Shown here: positions 22,130 through 35,692 of the stretch, one piece after another | How the letters are laid out: every line of letters starts with the position of its first letter | Position numbering within the stretch: position 1 is the stretch's first letter | NCBI GenBank assembly: GCA_936440205.1 | Contig: OW387140.1 | Coordinates: 25,293,659 to 25,357,658, forward strand | Source of the DNA: Lepidonotus clava | Taxonomy: Eukaryota > Annelida > Polychaeta > Phyllodocida > Polynoidae | Length of the DNA: 64,000 nt | Direction of reading: 5' to 3' | Position numbers and translations under genes: made by a program | Notes under the pieces: generated by a model | Database searches by the model: none | What the model was told of the DNA's origin: nothing | What the model saw: the letters and a program-made list of their open reading frames with translations, nothing else

Positions 22130-24990
22130 TAGTAGTAAGATTGTGAACTTAAGGCAACGTATACCATCTGAACGTACTGACACTTGAGCAAATCTGGCAC
22201 CAGGCTGGTAAACACGTGACACTTCTCGCAATTGAAAACTATTTAGTTCACTGAGGTATGAATTAACATTGCTGAATATACCAGATTTCCAGTAATATTC
22301 AACAGCCATATTTTTCAATGGTAGACCCGTTTTACTTTAGTCTATAGCTGCATCATTTATAACCATTAGCTCATCTGAGGACTGGATATGGACATGTGCA
22401 AATGAAGGAATACGTAGTATTAAGTAAAACGTGTATCGCTTTCTGCAAAAGGTTATTGACAAATTCAATCTCATGATGTATCCCACGTAATGACCTGTCA
22501 AGAAGGTCCCACGCCCTATTTGGGAATTTTTGACATGTAATTACTATTAGCTCTAAATGCCCCACTACCTATCAATCTCTAGGGCAGGTGGCTTCTCACA
22601 CCGATGAACAAACTCAGAATAGTTACTCTTTTATTCTGTAATCTATCAAGGCCTCTCAAGATAATTCTATGGTATAGATGTCACCAAGTTGAAAACCTAT
22701 TACAAGTAACAGGAGAAAAAAATTAATTGAAAGCTCTATTGAGTGTAATCAAGACTAATTAGGAAAAGGGATGTTTTTTCAGCTTGATATCTTTGCACCA
22801 AGAAGTATCTTTCTATCCAAGACAAAGACGTGTTCTATTTCTCCCCTGCTCTATTCCAGGCTACAATTATCCTTGCTAATCATTGTGGTAATTACTTCAG
22901 TAATTAGATATCTTTGATTGAAAGTAGATTGAAAAGCTTGCAGGGTGTTGCCTGCGGCGGGGTAAAGCTCGGTGAGACCCCTTCGATCATCACGTCAGAG
23001 GAGATGAGTGGCATATATAACACACCCAGTCTTGTTATTTCTTGAGACAAATCAAAGGCGTTCAAAGACGACGCTTAACTGTTTCGTTACTTTTCTTCTC
23101 AGTATTCTTTTGAACGTTGCTTCACTCAGTAGGAATTAAGTACCTTCGATAAAGGACGACGCTCCATGAAAGGCTCTGATGCTTTGAAAGTTTACCAAAT
23201 CGAATTTTCCGATTTCCGACAATGATTATGGTGCGTGGTTTGTATGACTTTTCACATGGTTATTTGGAAATGAAGGTACAATAAATGATCTTTAAAATAA
23301 GTAAGCATTTATATTAGCGCTGTAAAGTAAAATAAGGCTAATATGCTTTTATCATTCTCGGAGACGTATGATTGTCTGAAATACAACGACATAAGCCCGT
23401 GAACATGGCCAAAACATAAGTGCACAAGACCCGCCTCCCTTAAAGGCGTAGCCGTGGACAGTTTCATGATGGCTGTGAGAGATGAGTGGGAAGGACCTGA
23501 TGGGGAGAGAGCTTAGACATCTAATATCCGGTACGGGCGCCGGAGTGTCACTTATTCCCAGCCCCTTCGATCTGTTGGATCATAGGCCGAGCTTTAGGCC
23601 GCGCCCTAGGCCGAGCCATAAGGCTGTTATATGAGCCACTCACCTCTCAGCCACTTCCATGTTAATGCCCCTTCCCATCATACCTTACCGCGCGCATGCG
23701 CAATTTCTCCATGAGTTTTTTTTTATATATATTTTTGCCATCTTTAACATTTCGATTTCATGCAGACAAGGAAATACTGATATCACATATGCATATCAAA
23801 TAACTGTACTTCATTTCTAAAATGATTTCGGTCTTAAGCAGATAAAGGGCATTATACATAGAGAAATTAGAAAAGACCGAACTGAAAGCTGATATCTTTG
23901 CTGCATGGCCGTCCCACTGCGAACCTCGGCCGGTAGTGATGGCTTTCAGTGGCGATGTGCATCCGAGGCCCTGATAGCATTGTCAACAGGGGCATGCATG
24001 GGCCGACAGCTCATATGTTATTGCTTTATCTATTAATGGCATGTATTGCCCATGATATCTGTCTGCAGGGCTGTCGCCGAGGCAATATGTGCCTGTCCAC
24101 CATATGTGTGCCCGGAAGCAGCATCCTAGTAGACTGACAGGAGAGTGGATGGGCAGGGGAATATTTGTATTTCAATATCCAGGCCCATTATACATATTCG
24201 TTTAGACTTGCATTAAAAAGTAATTCCCTTTAGTTAATTGTGAAATAGGCTACATGGTACTTTGGAGATTCAGTTCGATTCAACATTTGGAGTGTACGTC
24301 ACCTTCAGTTTATCGTCACAAGTTTGAAACATGAAGTAAAGCATGGTTGAACTAAAGAAACTGAGATTAATTCATTATTTATAATGAATTTATGTATTGC
24401 ATGTAGAGAGGAAACATGTGCATTAACATTAGCATACCACAGCTTATACATTAGAAAGTCATGTTGAATTTAGCTCGTAGAATCCATGCAGTACAATGCA
24501 TGAGTACCTAACTACCATGAAATGTTTTGTCTCAGTACCTTTACCCCTATGACTATTAATATTTGGCCACAGGGACAGCTTGATTGATTATAATTCTATG
24601 TGAACCTATTCACATGTGGGACCACACTGTCCCCGTTCAGGAGGTACGATAACAGGGTGACATGTAGCATGTAATCCGATCCCCGGCGACATTTCGCCAT
24701 AACTGTTGGCTTTCTGCCTGCCTTCACCGAGTATGATGTATGGCAAACGAGTATAACCCGAGAATCATCGCTATGCATGTATGTGCTTTGTGTACAAAGA
24801 GAGCTAGGGGAATCTGGATTGCTGTATCCGATTCAGCTCGAAAATCTATAGCACCAAAAAGACATTACGTAAAGTACTAGAATGTCTGCAGGGGCGGATT
24901 CAGAGAGGGGTGGGGGATATCCATATGGTTCTCATACGTATTTAAGCCAAGTACTGAAATACTGCACATAAGCATCACTGCATGAAAAGA
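22130..24990. other. No gene seen; promoter-like block and GC-rich patch
   Basis: Apart from the promoter-like block there is a GC-rich patch at 23400-23700 with three near-copies of TAGGCCGAGC at about 23584-23625. No coding stretch is supported. Confidence 0.45.
22992..23050 (+). promoter_or_regulatory. Promoter-like block: CRE half-site plus TATA box
   Basis: The plus strand has CACGTCAG (a CGTCA CRE half-site) at 22991-22998 and a TATATAA box at 23014-23020, 16 bp apart, with a plausible start near 23045. No convincing coding exon follows; the first ATG opens only a 20-codon frame. It may be a real core promoter of an unrecognised transcript, an enhancer-like island or coincidence. Confidence 0.25.
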
Positions 24991-25418
24991 GACCTTTAAG
25001 ACCTTTAAGTTTTTGCAAATGGTGCCATTAAGGTTTGGTAAAGGTAATGGAAAGGTCACCTTTACAAGACCTTCCCAAAACTTTTTAAGTGATATTAGCC
25101 ATACATATACGATATACCAAGATACTGTCCTAGAGATAAGATATATTAATCCCTACTCAAGTGTATGCTTACCTTAGCTGCACTGGAATATGTATGTTTA
25201 TGATTATAGTGCATTGATATGTATTTTCTTAATGTAGATATTATCACTTACATGAAAGAACATTGTGTACCCGATGAATGTAGTTAATAAAAAAAAAGTG
25301 ACCTTTAAAATTCATCAAATATCTTGCAAAGGTATTGGAAAGGTTACATATCCTATGCCTTAGATGAACCTCAATGGCCCCATTTACAAAACTTAAACTG
25401 TTAAAGGTCTTAAAGTTC
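24991..25418. mobile_element. MITE-like element with about 50-bp inverted ends
   Basis: The left end GACCTTTAAG...GTTTTTGCAAATGG and the reverse complement of the right end (AAGACCTTTAACAG...TTTTGTAAATGG) align over about 50 bp. An inner word CTTGCAAAGGTATTGGAAAGG near 25332 recurs in variant form near 56775, suggesting a dispersed family. There is no coding capacity. Confidence 0.45.
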
Positions 25419-28400
25419 TATTGTGGTGAATTTAAGAGAACGAATATTTGAAGACTGATTATTCTCAGGGAATGTGTTTCTGGGGAATGACTATTGTAAT
25501 TATAGCATGTTATATTCACATACAAGTTCTTTGTTCACCACCAATGAGTGTATATCTGTGATTGCCTGAGTAATTCTATGAAGTTGCTAAGGTTCTCTTT
25601 CGGAACTAGTGTTTGACATGACATGCGATTATGAGTATTGGGTATGAGAAATATTATACTAGAAGTGACCTCCCCGGATATCATGATGATCATGTGACAT
25701 GAATTAACCAATCAGCACAAGTCTTAGGGATATAAATGTCTGAGTTTGTTATGGAATAAACAAATCATTCTGGGTTCTCAGCCTGTCAGCATCAACTTCC
25801 TTCTTATGTCTCACTCTTTTTTTAGGGAATGAAGAAACAGCTAGTCATGAAGAACAACACAACATGACTAACCAGCACAGTTTGGCTATCAAGACAACTC
25901 TTAGACAAAAAGACTTAACAAGAAAAGAAGCTATACTTGTAGTCAAGCAAAAACTTAATTAGAGTGATCAACACAATGAGCACAGGGAACGAGACATCGG
26001 GCATTAGGCAAACATGCTACCACTTTATTCTGTTTGGAACAATCCCAACGTGCACTCTTCCAGCTATCTGCTGACCATTCAAGTACAAGTCCAACCTACA
26101 CAGCCCCTCTTCTCTTCCTTCCTGTTCCTACTACTGTATTGTGCAGTTAACCCTCATGCGTGAGGCACAACTTTCCTTCCCACTTCCTTTACCTCGTCCC
26201 TCGAGCATCCCCATGCTTGGGTACGAGGTCAAGGCACCTTCCACCCCCATTCGTGTATCACAAGAACAACAGTCAGTGACTCTGACTAACATAAAATAAA
26301 GCAGGGGGGAGGAGGTGAGCACTTGCCCCCTTGGATGTTTAAGTTGAAGGCGTTTTCAGTGAACCATAATCTTGTGATCACAAGGAGGTCCATACAAAAT
26401 ATAATAATACCAATTGCAAGAAGAAAATGATCACATAGAACCCACACCTCGACGTTTTGCCTCCCTATTACCACTTCTGTCTTTCTTTCATTTCTAGTTC
26501 TGTTATTTACTCTTAAGCGCTGGTTTGACAACATCATTATGAAGTCGCCTGGCGACATTTTCATTTGGAAAAAGAGACTGTTGACAGGCAATGACATCCT
26601 TCGTTTCTAACAATAATAATTTACCATGGTGATAATCCTACATTTGGTTAACGGAACACTGAAAACAAAACGTTATGACACACTGAGGTCACGAGCTAAA
26701 TAAAAAAAACACGAACTTCAACCAATCAGATAAGCCTTCTTCTTTCTAAAATCCTACAAGTCTGAGCACCCTTTAAATATTGCTATAACAGATGCTCATT
26801 CTAGAACATGTTGACTTTGACCTCCACTATGATACTACGAAGCAACTTTGATTCCTAACCAAGAGTAATCAGGTTAATAGAACAGGATATAACTCGTGTG
26901 GCACAAAACTGGCACCATTATCGCCAATGAGAAGATGAGAGTCAAGGAACTTCCTTGATGAAGAGTGCGTGAAGTCACAATGTACCCATAATGGACCCAG
27001 ATTATCACAACAGAATGGAACAAGTCATAGCATTAAAAGGATAGACATCAGCAAGTTTGATATGACTTCACAATATAAATGGGATAGTGAATTAAAAGAC
27101 TAAATTGGGTTGCTTGTGGTGGGCTCTTTCCTATCATTCGTCTCAAGATTGAAGCGCATGAAAAAGGTAATTTCACAAAATCACACTTTTTGCAGTACAA
27201 ATTTTCCTTTCATTATCAATCCAATCTCCCCACAAAGGAACACTTGTATTCCTCATGGACTGAACTTTTCGCATTGAGGTAAAAACCCACAGCATTCCAT
27301 TAAAGCACTTAAAACGAGAAATTGTTTTGCTCTTTGCACATTTGACAAAAGGTTAACATTCATCCTATCCTTTCTCTCCCTTCGCTCAGCAACTTTCTAA
27401 TTGCTCCTTATTTGGATGAATGGTTCAAAAGAATATACGTCTTATTATTTTGCTGCAAAATAGTCTACACATCATGTGCTGCAAAAATAGTTTCTTTCAT
27501 AGTTGAACAATGGCTTAATGAAATTTAAAGAAGTCAGAAAATGATGATACAGCACTTTAATTTTCACATAAACGCCAAAATAATTTGATAAAGTCAAATA
27601 TTAAATTATAACTCTTGCTCTGTGACATTTCATTTTCTGCACATTGCTTTCCAAATTGCCATTTTTTAATGCACATGGGTCAATTATCGCATACTGTATG
27701 CTATTGTGTTGTGCGGAATTACAGGAAAAGGGTATTCTTTAATGTCAAATCAGTTGGATCTTTTCTTTCACGCTTAAAGCTTGCGTTAAAGGCGTCCTAT
27801 CCCCGGTAGATGCCACCGTACCACCCAGACTCATGGGCACTAAGACCCGTGCACGTTGGTAACATATGGTCACAGCTGCCAATTCCCCCAAGCTTTCCCT
27901 GAGCCTCCCATTTACCATGAGAAAGGTGAGGGACACCCACAGCGTAGACGTGAAAAAAGGGAAAAGGCGTTTGTCAGTGGTGCTTTCTCCCGCTGTGTAA
28001 ACAATCAGAGGTTGGTGGACCTAGGGAGTTTGGGCCTCCTGCTGATTCTGATGTGTGATGGTTAGTTAAAGGGTCGAAACAATCTGCTTTGTATAACTCT
28101 GGGCGAGCTTTAAGATAAGTATACATCTGTTCATCAGGGTTTATTGCAAATATTTGTGGGCAGCATTCGTTTTATCACAATTTATTGAATCATACATCGT
28201 TTTAGAATTGCGTAGTAACTTTGCACTTCCATTCAATTTTATGTTTTGGAGCAGCATGAATAGTATTATAATATGCCAGGCTTAAGAGGCCTAACCCATC
28301 AGCTACACCTTCTCTCTAAATACCGATAGAATGCATTTATGATTAAACCTAGGCCTAAATCTCGTAGCCAAAGTTTAATCCACGTCAATTTGACAATTCA

Positions 28401-29324
28401 ACATAGTCTTGAATATTTGGGATAACAAGATCTTACATTTACACTGCTCCTTGCTGTTCAAATCACCTCTATGCGAGGCAGGCATCGGACAAATACCATC
28501 TCTCTAATGTCGGCTCCTTTGATGAAGACATGTCATAAGCAGACCGAAAGTGTGTGGAAACATTAATTCTGATTTAGTTTACAATAACAATTATCCACTT
28601 AGAAGGTAATATTCATGTAATATGATTGTATCAACCAAACCCATATATGTGTATTAAATTTGGAACAGGATTTCATATAACCTGTTTCAGGCAATACATG
28701 ATCTAATGATGCCCTATCATTTGAGGAGCGTTGTGTAAACAACAAAATCATAAGGCAAGCTTATGAAGATCTTAAACAAACGCCACCTCATTAGCAAAAG
28801 TGGTATGGTGGGGAATCCAGCTCTGAGTCATTAAGTTATTCCCCTCTACTGACTTCTGATGTGTAGACACGGACCCTGACACTACGCTTACTTTTTTATG
28901 AGAGTGAGGTCGGCTACATCGGAAATGCACATCAATCAGTGAATGGTTGGTCTGTTGATCAAAAGGTTGCGAGTGGAGTTGTGTTGACAACATAAGCGAT
29001 CTGATCTCTAACCTTGCCAGCATATAACTGCCATGTTAATGGCTGACTATGATCCTATTTGATGGATTATGGAATTGATATATTTACATTTGTGTTTCTA
29101 CGTCATTTAAAAGGCTTTTCTGTGACCCACATGATTATGTTTTTGAAGATCTTGGGTTTCACCATATGGTTGTCATGCAGTACCTCCCGATGATGGACGA
29201 CACACGTGTAGATAAGGACCAAAGGCCTTTAATTTAAGCACTTTCCAGCCTATAGTAGATTTGTAATTTGAAACACAATACAGTTTGGGCAACTCTAGAA
29301 AGCCGGACCTATGAGAATACTCAC
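25419..29324. other. No gene seen
   Basis: AT-rich DNA without a supported exon on either strand. ORFs reach at most 103 codons (26286-26597 minus) and have no family signature. If the LRP exon at 29325 is real and minus-strand, this would be part of its downstream intron. Confidence 0.45.
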
Positions 29325-29496
29325 CCGTCGAGGGGGTCGAGGACGATGCCCCTTGGCCACTTCATGTCCTTGTTGAGGATGATCTTACGGTTGTCCCCGT
29401 TGTAGTCGGCCATCTCAATAGTCTGTCGCTCCTCGTCCGTCCAGTACACGTGACGCGACACCCAATCCGTCGCCAACCCGTTGACGCGACCCACAT
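29325..29496 (-). CDS. Internal exon of an LDL-receptor-related protein (YWTD beta-propeller)
   Basis: On the minus strand this 172-bp stretch encodes VGRVNGLATDWVSRHVYWTD, followed by EERQTIEMADYNGDNRKIIL and NKDMKWPRGIVLDPLDG. It is one and a half LDLR class B repeats, with the diagnostic YWTD, the I-E-x-A-x-x-x-G-x-x-R core and the WPRGIVLDP closing strand. Such propellers sit in the extracellular part of LRP and LDL receptors and release or bind ligand. Borders are good: an upstream polypyrimidine-like tract ending TTGTTGCAG and a downstream GTGAGT. The exon enters in phase with two bases of a split codon and leaves with two. GC content and codon use differ sharply from the surroundings. 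The specific LRP member cannot be told from 57 residues. No neighbouring LRP exon was found within the window. Confidence 0.88.
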
Positions 29497-32237
29497 CTGC
29501 AACAACAGCAATACATCTGGTGGTAATGATAAGCCTTCTCTGTCGTAAATGTCAGAGTTAATTAAAAGTCATCGTCTTTGCTACATCGACTTATTATTCT
29601 AATATCTTTATGCCCTTGCGTACTGCTTGCATTGGTGGTTGCGTGACTTCAAGAACAGGGGCACAGTCTCTGCCTTTTGATAGGGCAGGAAGGGATTTTG
29701 ATTATAAATCTACTAATTACAGGAAAAGAAACAGAAACAATGTCATGTTTATGCCCTCACATGGCAAACCTCTGTCCCGTCTCTTTGCTTTTCTTTAGAG
29801 ATAAACCTATGCCAGTCAGACCCAATAGGTGACATACACGATTGATACATTTTTTTTAGTTATTTAGCTATGCAAAATGCTATAAAGTAAATAACATGAT
29901 AAAACTATTTTAGTCAGACACCATCATGGTAATCAGAACAAGATCCCAGGCTGGTGTCTCCTCAAAGTACATGGTAAGAAACTCCCGTTGAACAAACAGA
30001 AACTCGGCTCAGTTTCAGGAACTGAGCTCCCCTCTTTGCTGAGTGTTTTCCGTGCTGATTCCCTGACCTGAGCCGCCCGGGGGTTCATGTTGGGCTCTAT
30101 CAACGAGTCGTAGCGTCCCCTAGCGCCCGGGCACCAAACAAGGACCTGGATCAAGTGACCTTAATACTGATTAAACATTGGCTGTAAGGTATTGTTAAGC
30201 TGAGTTCCCACTACACAAGTTGTCCTTGTGATTGGTTGAGGACAAATGATTACTCAAGAAACACAAATATTCTTGGAGCTATTGGAATTGCCAGAAAGGG
30301 ATTGCCAATTCTATTCACTGCACAGTCTGAGAATGCTTTCAAGCTTTGGAAGAAAATGTCAACATCAATGGCGACAATGTTTGTTTTTACAAATTATTTT
30401 GTTTTGTCATGTGACTTTTTTTTAACATGGTTCTTATAGTCTTAAATCACCAACATAATTGGTTGCGATTCCAGCGACTAGTTCACGTAGTGTTAACGCG
30501 GCTTGAAGCACTCTCTCCAGTGCAAACATTGTCTTTGGCCTGTTTGGCTTTGCTCCTTTACTCCCCGACCCCGGGGGTCTAAATGTATTCTCCATTACTC
30601 TCTGTCTGGGCGTCTTCATTAGCGGGCCCGAGCCATGTGTCAACACACCAGGTATGAGCTACTCCCGAGCTGGTCCGAGCTGCTCGGTCGGGGAGCTCCT
30701 GCTCACAGTCACTTTAATAGCGCCCGGGGTGAAAAAGGTCTTCCCTGATGGCAATTGGATCTGGTTGTGGACACTCGTTCTGATTGCTGTGGAATCTTTC
30801 CCCCTCGTAAAATGTGGGTATAATATTATTCTGTTACTGTAGATTTGAAAATATCTAATTGTTCCAGACTAGACTTGTCGAATGTTGCAATAATTTATTG
30901 GTATAGGACTTTTCCTTTATTTCATTCTCGTCGCCGTTATTGTGTCTATCCTGATAAGAAGGATACTTTCTTATTGCCAATCAACGTTGTCCTTTATTTG
31001 AACTAGTATTGGTTGAGACAATTATAGAATTTCGAAATGGTGAAGTGAAAGGAACCGAGTAATATCTTCTGACAGGAGAACCTTACCCGACTGGACACTG
31101 ATGTCAACACTACGGGTCCCGGTGGCGGATTTCAGTCCAAAGAGATAAAGACGTTTTTCTATTGTTAAAATCCGGGGAAAACCTGAGCATTTGTGGAATG
31201 ATAATGCACGGGAGGTGAGAAATCACAAAGAAAGATCCAGCATTGAAAATGTTGTGTTTTGTCTGTTTTTATCATTGACAATCAAGTATTTTCCTTTGAT
31301 TCTGCTGAGGTAGCCGCAAAATTAATAGTTACACCAACGCAAAATCAAATTTGAAATTCGCCCTTCGATTTGTCAGCTTGTCCAAATTTGAATTATATTA
31401 CTAGAGTGTGATGATGTCAATAATACGAGGACAATAATTATAGTAACAACAAATCTTCTACAGCTATATGAACGGAATGGTAACATGCCTATACATTATA
31501 GATTTTACAATTCCACATACTCCCGGTTTCTAGACAACGCCTCCGTACCGTGTTTAGAAAGGTCTGAAAAAAACCAAAGGCCGTACTCTCTTTATACTTG
31601 TAAACAGCAAAAAAGGTTTTTCCCCAAAACAGCTGTCTTCACCAAACGAAATCATAATATCTTCCTTTAGAATTTTTCCGTTGATTGGTTTGCAATAATT
31701 ATAAGAATAGAAGTGACGGATTCAATCAGTTCTGAGTGAAGCCCGGTCTCCTTTATTCTGCTGGCCTCTGAAAACTTCATTGCTTTTGACAAGAAGTCAT
31801 TCTCTTGTAATCAGGTAGTTTCTCTCCGCTTAACCATGCGGGTGCTTTACCTCTGCAACCTGTGTTGAAGAGGTAAAGAGTCCTCTTTTCAGACAAGCGC
31901 CCCACCTTCCTCAATTCATACCCCACTAAGGTTAATCCCCATCACGCTCCCAAGATTCCACTACCGGAAGTAGACCGGCACAGCTGGAGAGAATCTGTAT
32001 TCTTCCTGCTAGATCCCGGATAAGCCGGCAGGACGGGGAGCAATGCTTTCCAGACGAGAGATGACAGCGGCGAGTTAGAGCGATAATCCGCACACCAAGC
32101 CCAGGGGGCGGGCACCAGATTAGTAGGCCTTTGTCGGGGAATAGAGGCAGGGGACAGGCAATGACCAGGGGTCTTTGGTGAGGGGATGGAATAAGTCGGG
32201 GTTACATGAGTCCCTTGAATACATCCGAAGGGGATCT
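29497..32237. other. No exon supported; GC-rich patches
   Basis: If the LRP exon is real, this is its upstream intron. GC-richer patches lie at 29940-30160 and 30440-30770. The latter holds a GAGCTGCTC motif at 30677 and a TAGCGCCCGGG-like word also present near 30127. No coding exon was recognised. Confidence 0.45.
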
Positions 32238-32383
32238 GTGATGAGGTACACTGAAATGAAGTGCACCGCAATGAAGTGGACTGCGATGGGGTGCTCTTCA
32301 GTGAGGTGCACTGCCACTGCAATGGGGTGCACTGCAATGAGGTGGTCGTCAATAAGATATGCTGTAATAAGGTGCCCTTCACA
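32238..32383 (+). repeat. Degenerate 15-bp minisatellite
   Basis: About nine imperfect copies of a 15-bp unit (consensus ATGAGGTGCACTGCA). Because 15 is a multiple of three and the unit lacks stops, several frames on both strands stay open and give pentapeptide-like patterns such as MKCTA-MKWTA-MGCSS. Those ORFs are probably by-products of the repeat. Confidence 0.85.
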
Positions 32384-35300
32384 GTGTTCACCAAGGAAGA
32401 AACAAGATGTGTAACCAACGCGTGTTGGGAAGGTCGGCTGCAATAGGCAGGCCCTGTGGGGCTTAACATCAAATCGGCAGACTTTGAGGGTGGTGGGGGG
32501 CAATTTCAGCGAGGGAGAGAGGCCAATATAGCCGTGTGTGACCTATGCATGACAGCATCGTGCCCAGGGCCATGGTCGCCAGAGGCGGGGAGGGGAGAGT
32601 ACTGTGAGAGTGGTGAGGGGTGAGGGGGCAGTGGTGGGCGGTGTGGAGGAGGAGGAGGCCGAGGGTATGCTGGAGGCTAAAGACCCCTGAAGGTGGAGTC
32701 AATCACAGGAGGCAATACTGGCAGTGAGCCAACTAATCACACATGCCATATTTACCGGCGGCAGACGGCAGCCCCCCGCCGACCCCTGGAGCTGCCTCTC
32801 GGTGCCCAATGCCCCACACCCGGCCCGATACATATCCGGGGGACCGCTGTAACTCAGAGGTAAATGGTAGGGTGCCACCGCCTCATAAAACTAGGTTTGA
32901 GGTGTGGCTATCCCACCCGGAAATTAGACTGTCAGAGACATAGCCTCCATGAAATAGGGAACACTGTAATGGGTGTGTATGTATGTATGCAGCGCTTGGT
33001 GAACGTATTTGGACTGCAACCTGAATGGTAGTCTCACCATGCGATTGCTTTATTGCTGGGAAAATGTTAGTGCGAAGCAGCACTTTTATGTATCTTCATA
33101 TCCATAAGGGTTTCTGACTTGCGACTGCGTGTTTGAAAGCCGTGCATGATGTGATACCATTCACGACGTGTAGTGTGGAGATTCATCATGAGGGATGATC
33201 GGTGGCTCTAGGTCACGGTGTCCTATATCTCATATCCAAGGTGTACCATTTCATGAAAGGCACGTATATTCACACTATGCCACAATACAAAGAAGAACCG
33301 AATGTGTTAACCCGGTTCGAATCACACATTCCATATACTACTTAGACGGCTAAAGTCCAGTGTCAGGGGCCGCATCTTAACGACAATGATGTGTGATAAG
33401 AGGTCGAGAAAATCCTATTGCTGAGACAGAAAACAACGTGGCGCTAATTGAACAAGCTAGAGATCGGTCCCATATATCTACATGAATGCAGAAGGAGACC
33501 AAATCTCTAGACAAGGAACGTCGTTTTTTTCCCTGGAGGAGACTTCATCTGTTAATCTGAGCCCAGGCGCTGTTGTCATTAGCAGCTAATGCTGTTTTAG
33601 ACAGCCGGGAATTGGATTGTATCTTGGTCTTTGTAAAGGCTGGTTGGATTAGCCGGCTCGGGGATTGAGTTAGCTGCCTGCCACGTGTTGGGGAGGTGAG
33701 GGTTAGGGTGGGAGGGGGAGGGCTTGTCAGTCTCACCCCGAGGGGTTTGAGGAGGGCGGCATGGAGGTGGGGTACTCAGACTTTAGATACATGGAATCTG
33801 TCAGTAAATCTTCATCTGTATGTCCCTCCTCCTTCCTAAAGATATAAAGAAGGCACTTTATGGATGGTAATCACATTAAGAGAAGAATATATCTAATATT
33901 TGCCTGGGTTTTAAAGGTGTCGTCTAATACACTTTGGAAGGTTATTTCTCCCATTCCAATGGGGCATTGAAGTACTAACACCTTCAAAGAGATAAAATCC
34001 AAATTAAAGAAGATCTATGAAGGTAAGAACTTCTCACCAATTTCTTGAACGTTCCATCCGTTGTTCACTCCCTTGTTCACCGCCCCCAGTCCTAACTCCG
34101 GTCGTAGTTCATTGCCCCCTACATTCACCCCAAAAATCCTTACATTCACCACAACACACACAGAGGGGGCGAGAGGCAGGGGCATCCCCACACCCCCGGC
34201 GCAGCCCTCGGGGCACAGACAGCCGTCAAATGCACATGTCATGTTGGGGTCGCGACCTGTCGGGCGGGTCGTTTCAATGGGGAGGCAGTCGAAGAAAAGG
34301 AACATCCGTCTGAAAACTTTTGGGACTCTGCCATAGGGGAGTATTAATCAAAATAAGAAATTGACTTGCTTGAAGTTATTATGATGAGATTTTCTTGCAT
34401 TGTGGATTTGATAAGCAATTATATACATAATATGAACATGCCTTGATAGGAAATTGGTATCAAAATTGAATTTGTTCAGTTTTCCAAGATAAAAAGAGGC
34501 ATGCTAATTATGTAACCTGATAACGCAATGGCCATTTCTATACTAGCAAGACAGGCCCTATAAAAATCTTACCACATAAGATGTTTTTCTTCCAGTTAAA
34601 GAGAAGCCGTATTGGCAATCCCCTCTCTCACTCCAATTCGCACAGGGGGAGGCATTTTAAGGTAAATTTACTTTATCGAGGAGAAATCAAGAACACTTCT
34701 CGCCCTCCCCAGGGGACTTTCGATGACCTCCGAGTCCTGTCTTGCTGCACAGTTCTTCTGTTTGTTGGGCGGAATACGTTCTCGGCCAAGTTAAACATTG
34801 AAGGAGTTGAATTCCGAAGAGACCTGCTCAAACCCGAACTCAGAATCTCCACTCAAGATTTAACAGTCGTCAATAATCCATTGCAGAAACAATAGTTTAC
34901 ATATGACATACACAGCTGATAGGAGATACCGTTATCAAGAGTAGAAACTAGATGCTTTATGTGTTGAAGTGCAAGACTAGTAGTTTTCTATATGATATGA
35001 AACCCCAACCAGGGCCTACAAAAAGTAGAAAAAGACTGCCACTAAAAGCGACCCCACTTCGTCTTAAAGTCTTTATGGCTAGCTCTGGGCATTTCATGGA
35101 AACGAGAGGGATCTTTCCCAGTCTGACGTAGATAAACCCCTCTATCGTTCTCACCCAGCCATTTGACCGTCGTGGCCGCCCTTTGCGGTTGCTGTCAACA
35201 AGCCATCGGAGCAGAGCACGGCAAATTGTCGGCTGCTATTTTGGCGCCAAAACTTAAATCGTTTCAAGGTGACAACAATCACACTTTAAAATCCGCCAAA

Positions 35301-35692
35301 AATGTCGTTCGTGGAAGTAAACAGTTCGATGCACTACTTGGGTAACCTATAAATAACATCTTTGTAATCAAAAAGATAAGATTTTGTTGAGACTGATTTG
35401 AAAACCGTAGAGCAGGCTCACTGTCATGGTGGATGGCTGTCAGGGACTGACGGAACCAAGCCAATCGATGGCTTATGGAGAGTTCTTGTGGCGTGCGCTG
35501 ATAAGACGACGCCGGCAGAGACCATTACCATGCCCACCCGGACCTATGCGCCCAAAATAAGCCCCTCTAAAGATTGCTAAAGGTCGCCACAGCCACTGAT
35601 GGTTTAAACATTAACATTTTTTCCCAGGGCTTACCCCTGGCCCTGGGAAAGACTTTCCAGTGGATTGGTTAAGTTAGCTGGAAGCGCAGCTG
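32384..35692. other. No gene supported; GC-rich, low-complexity patches
   Basis: A purine-rich patch (GAGG/GGTG words) covers 32570-32690. A short Cys-rich minus-strand block at 34194-34256 has an AG acceptor but a poor donor and is described under findings. Remaining DNA is unassigned. Confidence 0.4.

Noticed and set aside
18498-22130. Polinton/Maverick interpretation of the long-TIR element (AG...CT ends)
   Set aside because: It is far too short, has no polymerase, integrase or capsid ORF, and shows no six-base target duplication; TA flanks fit better.
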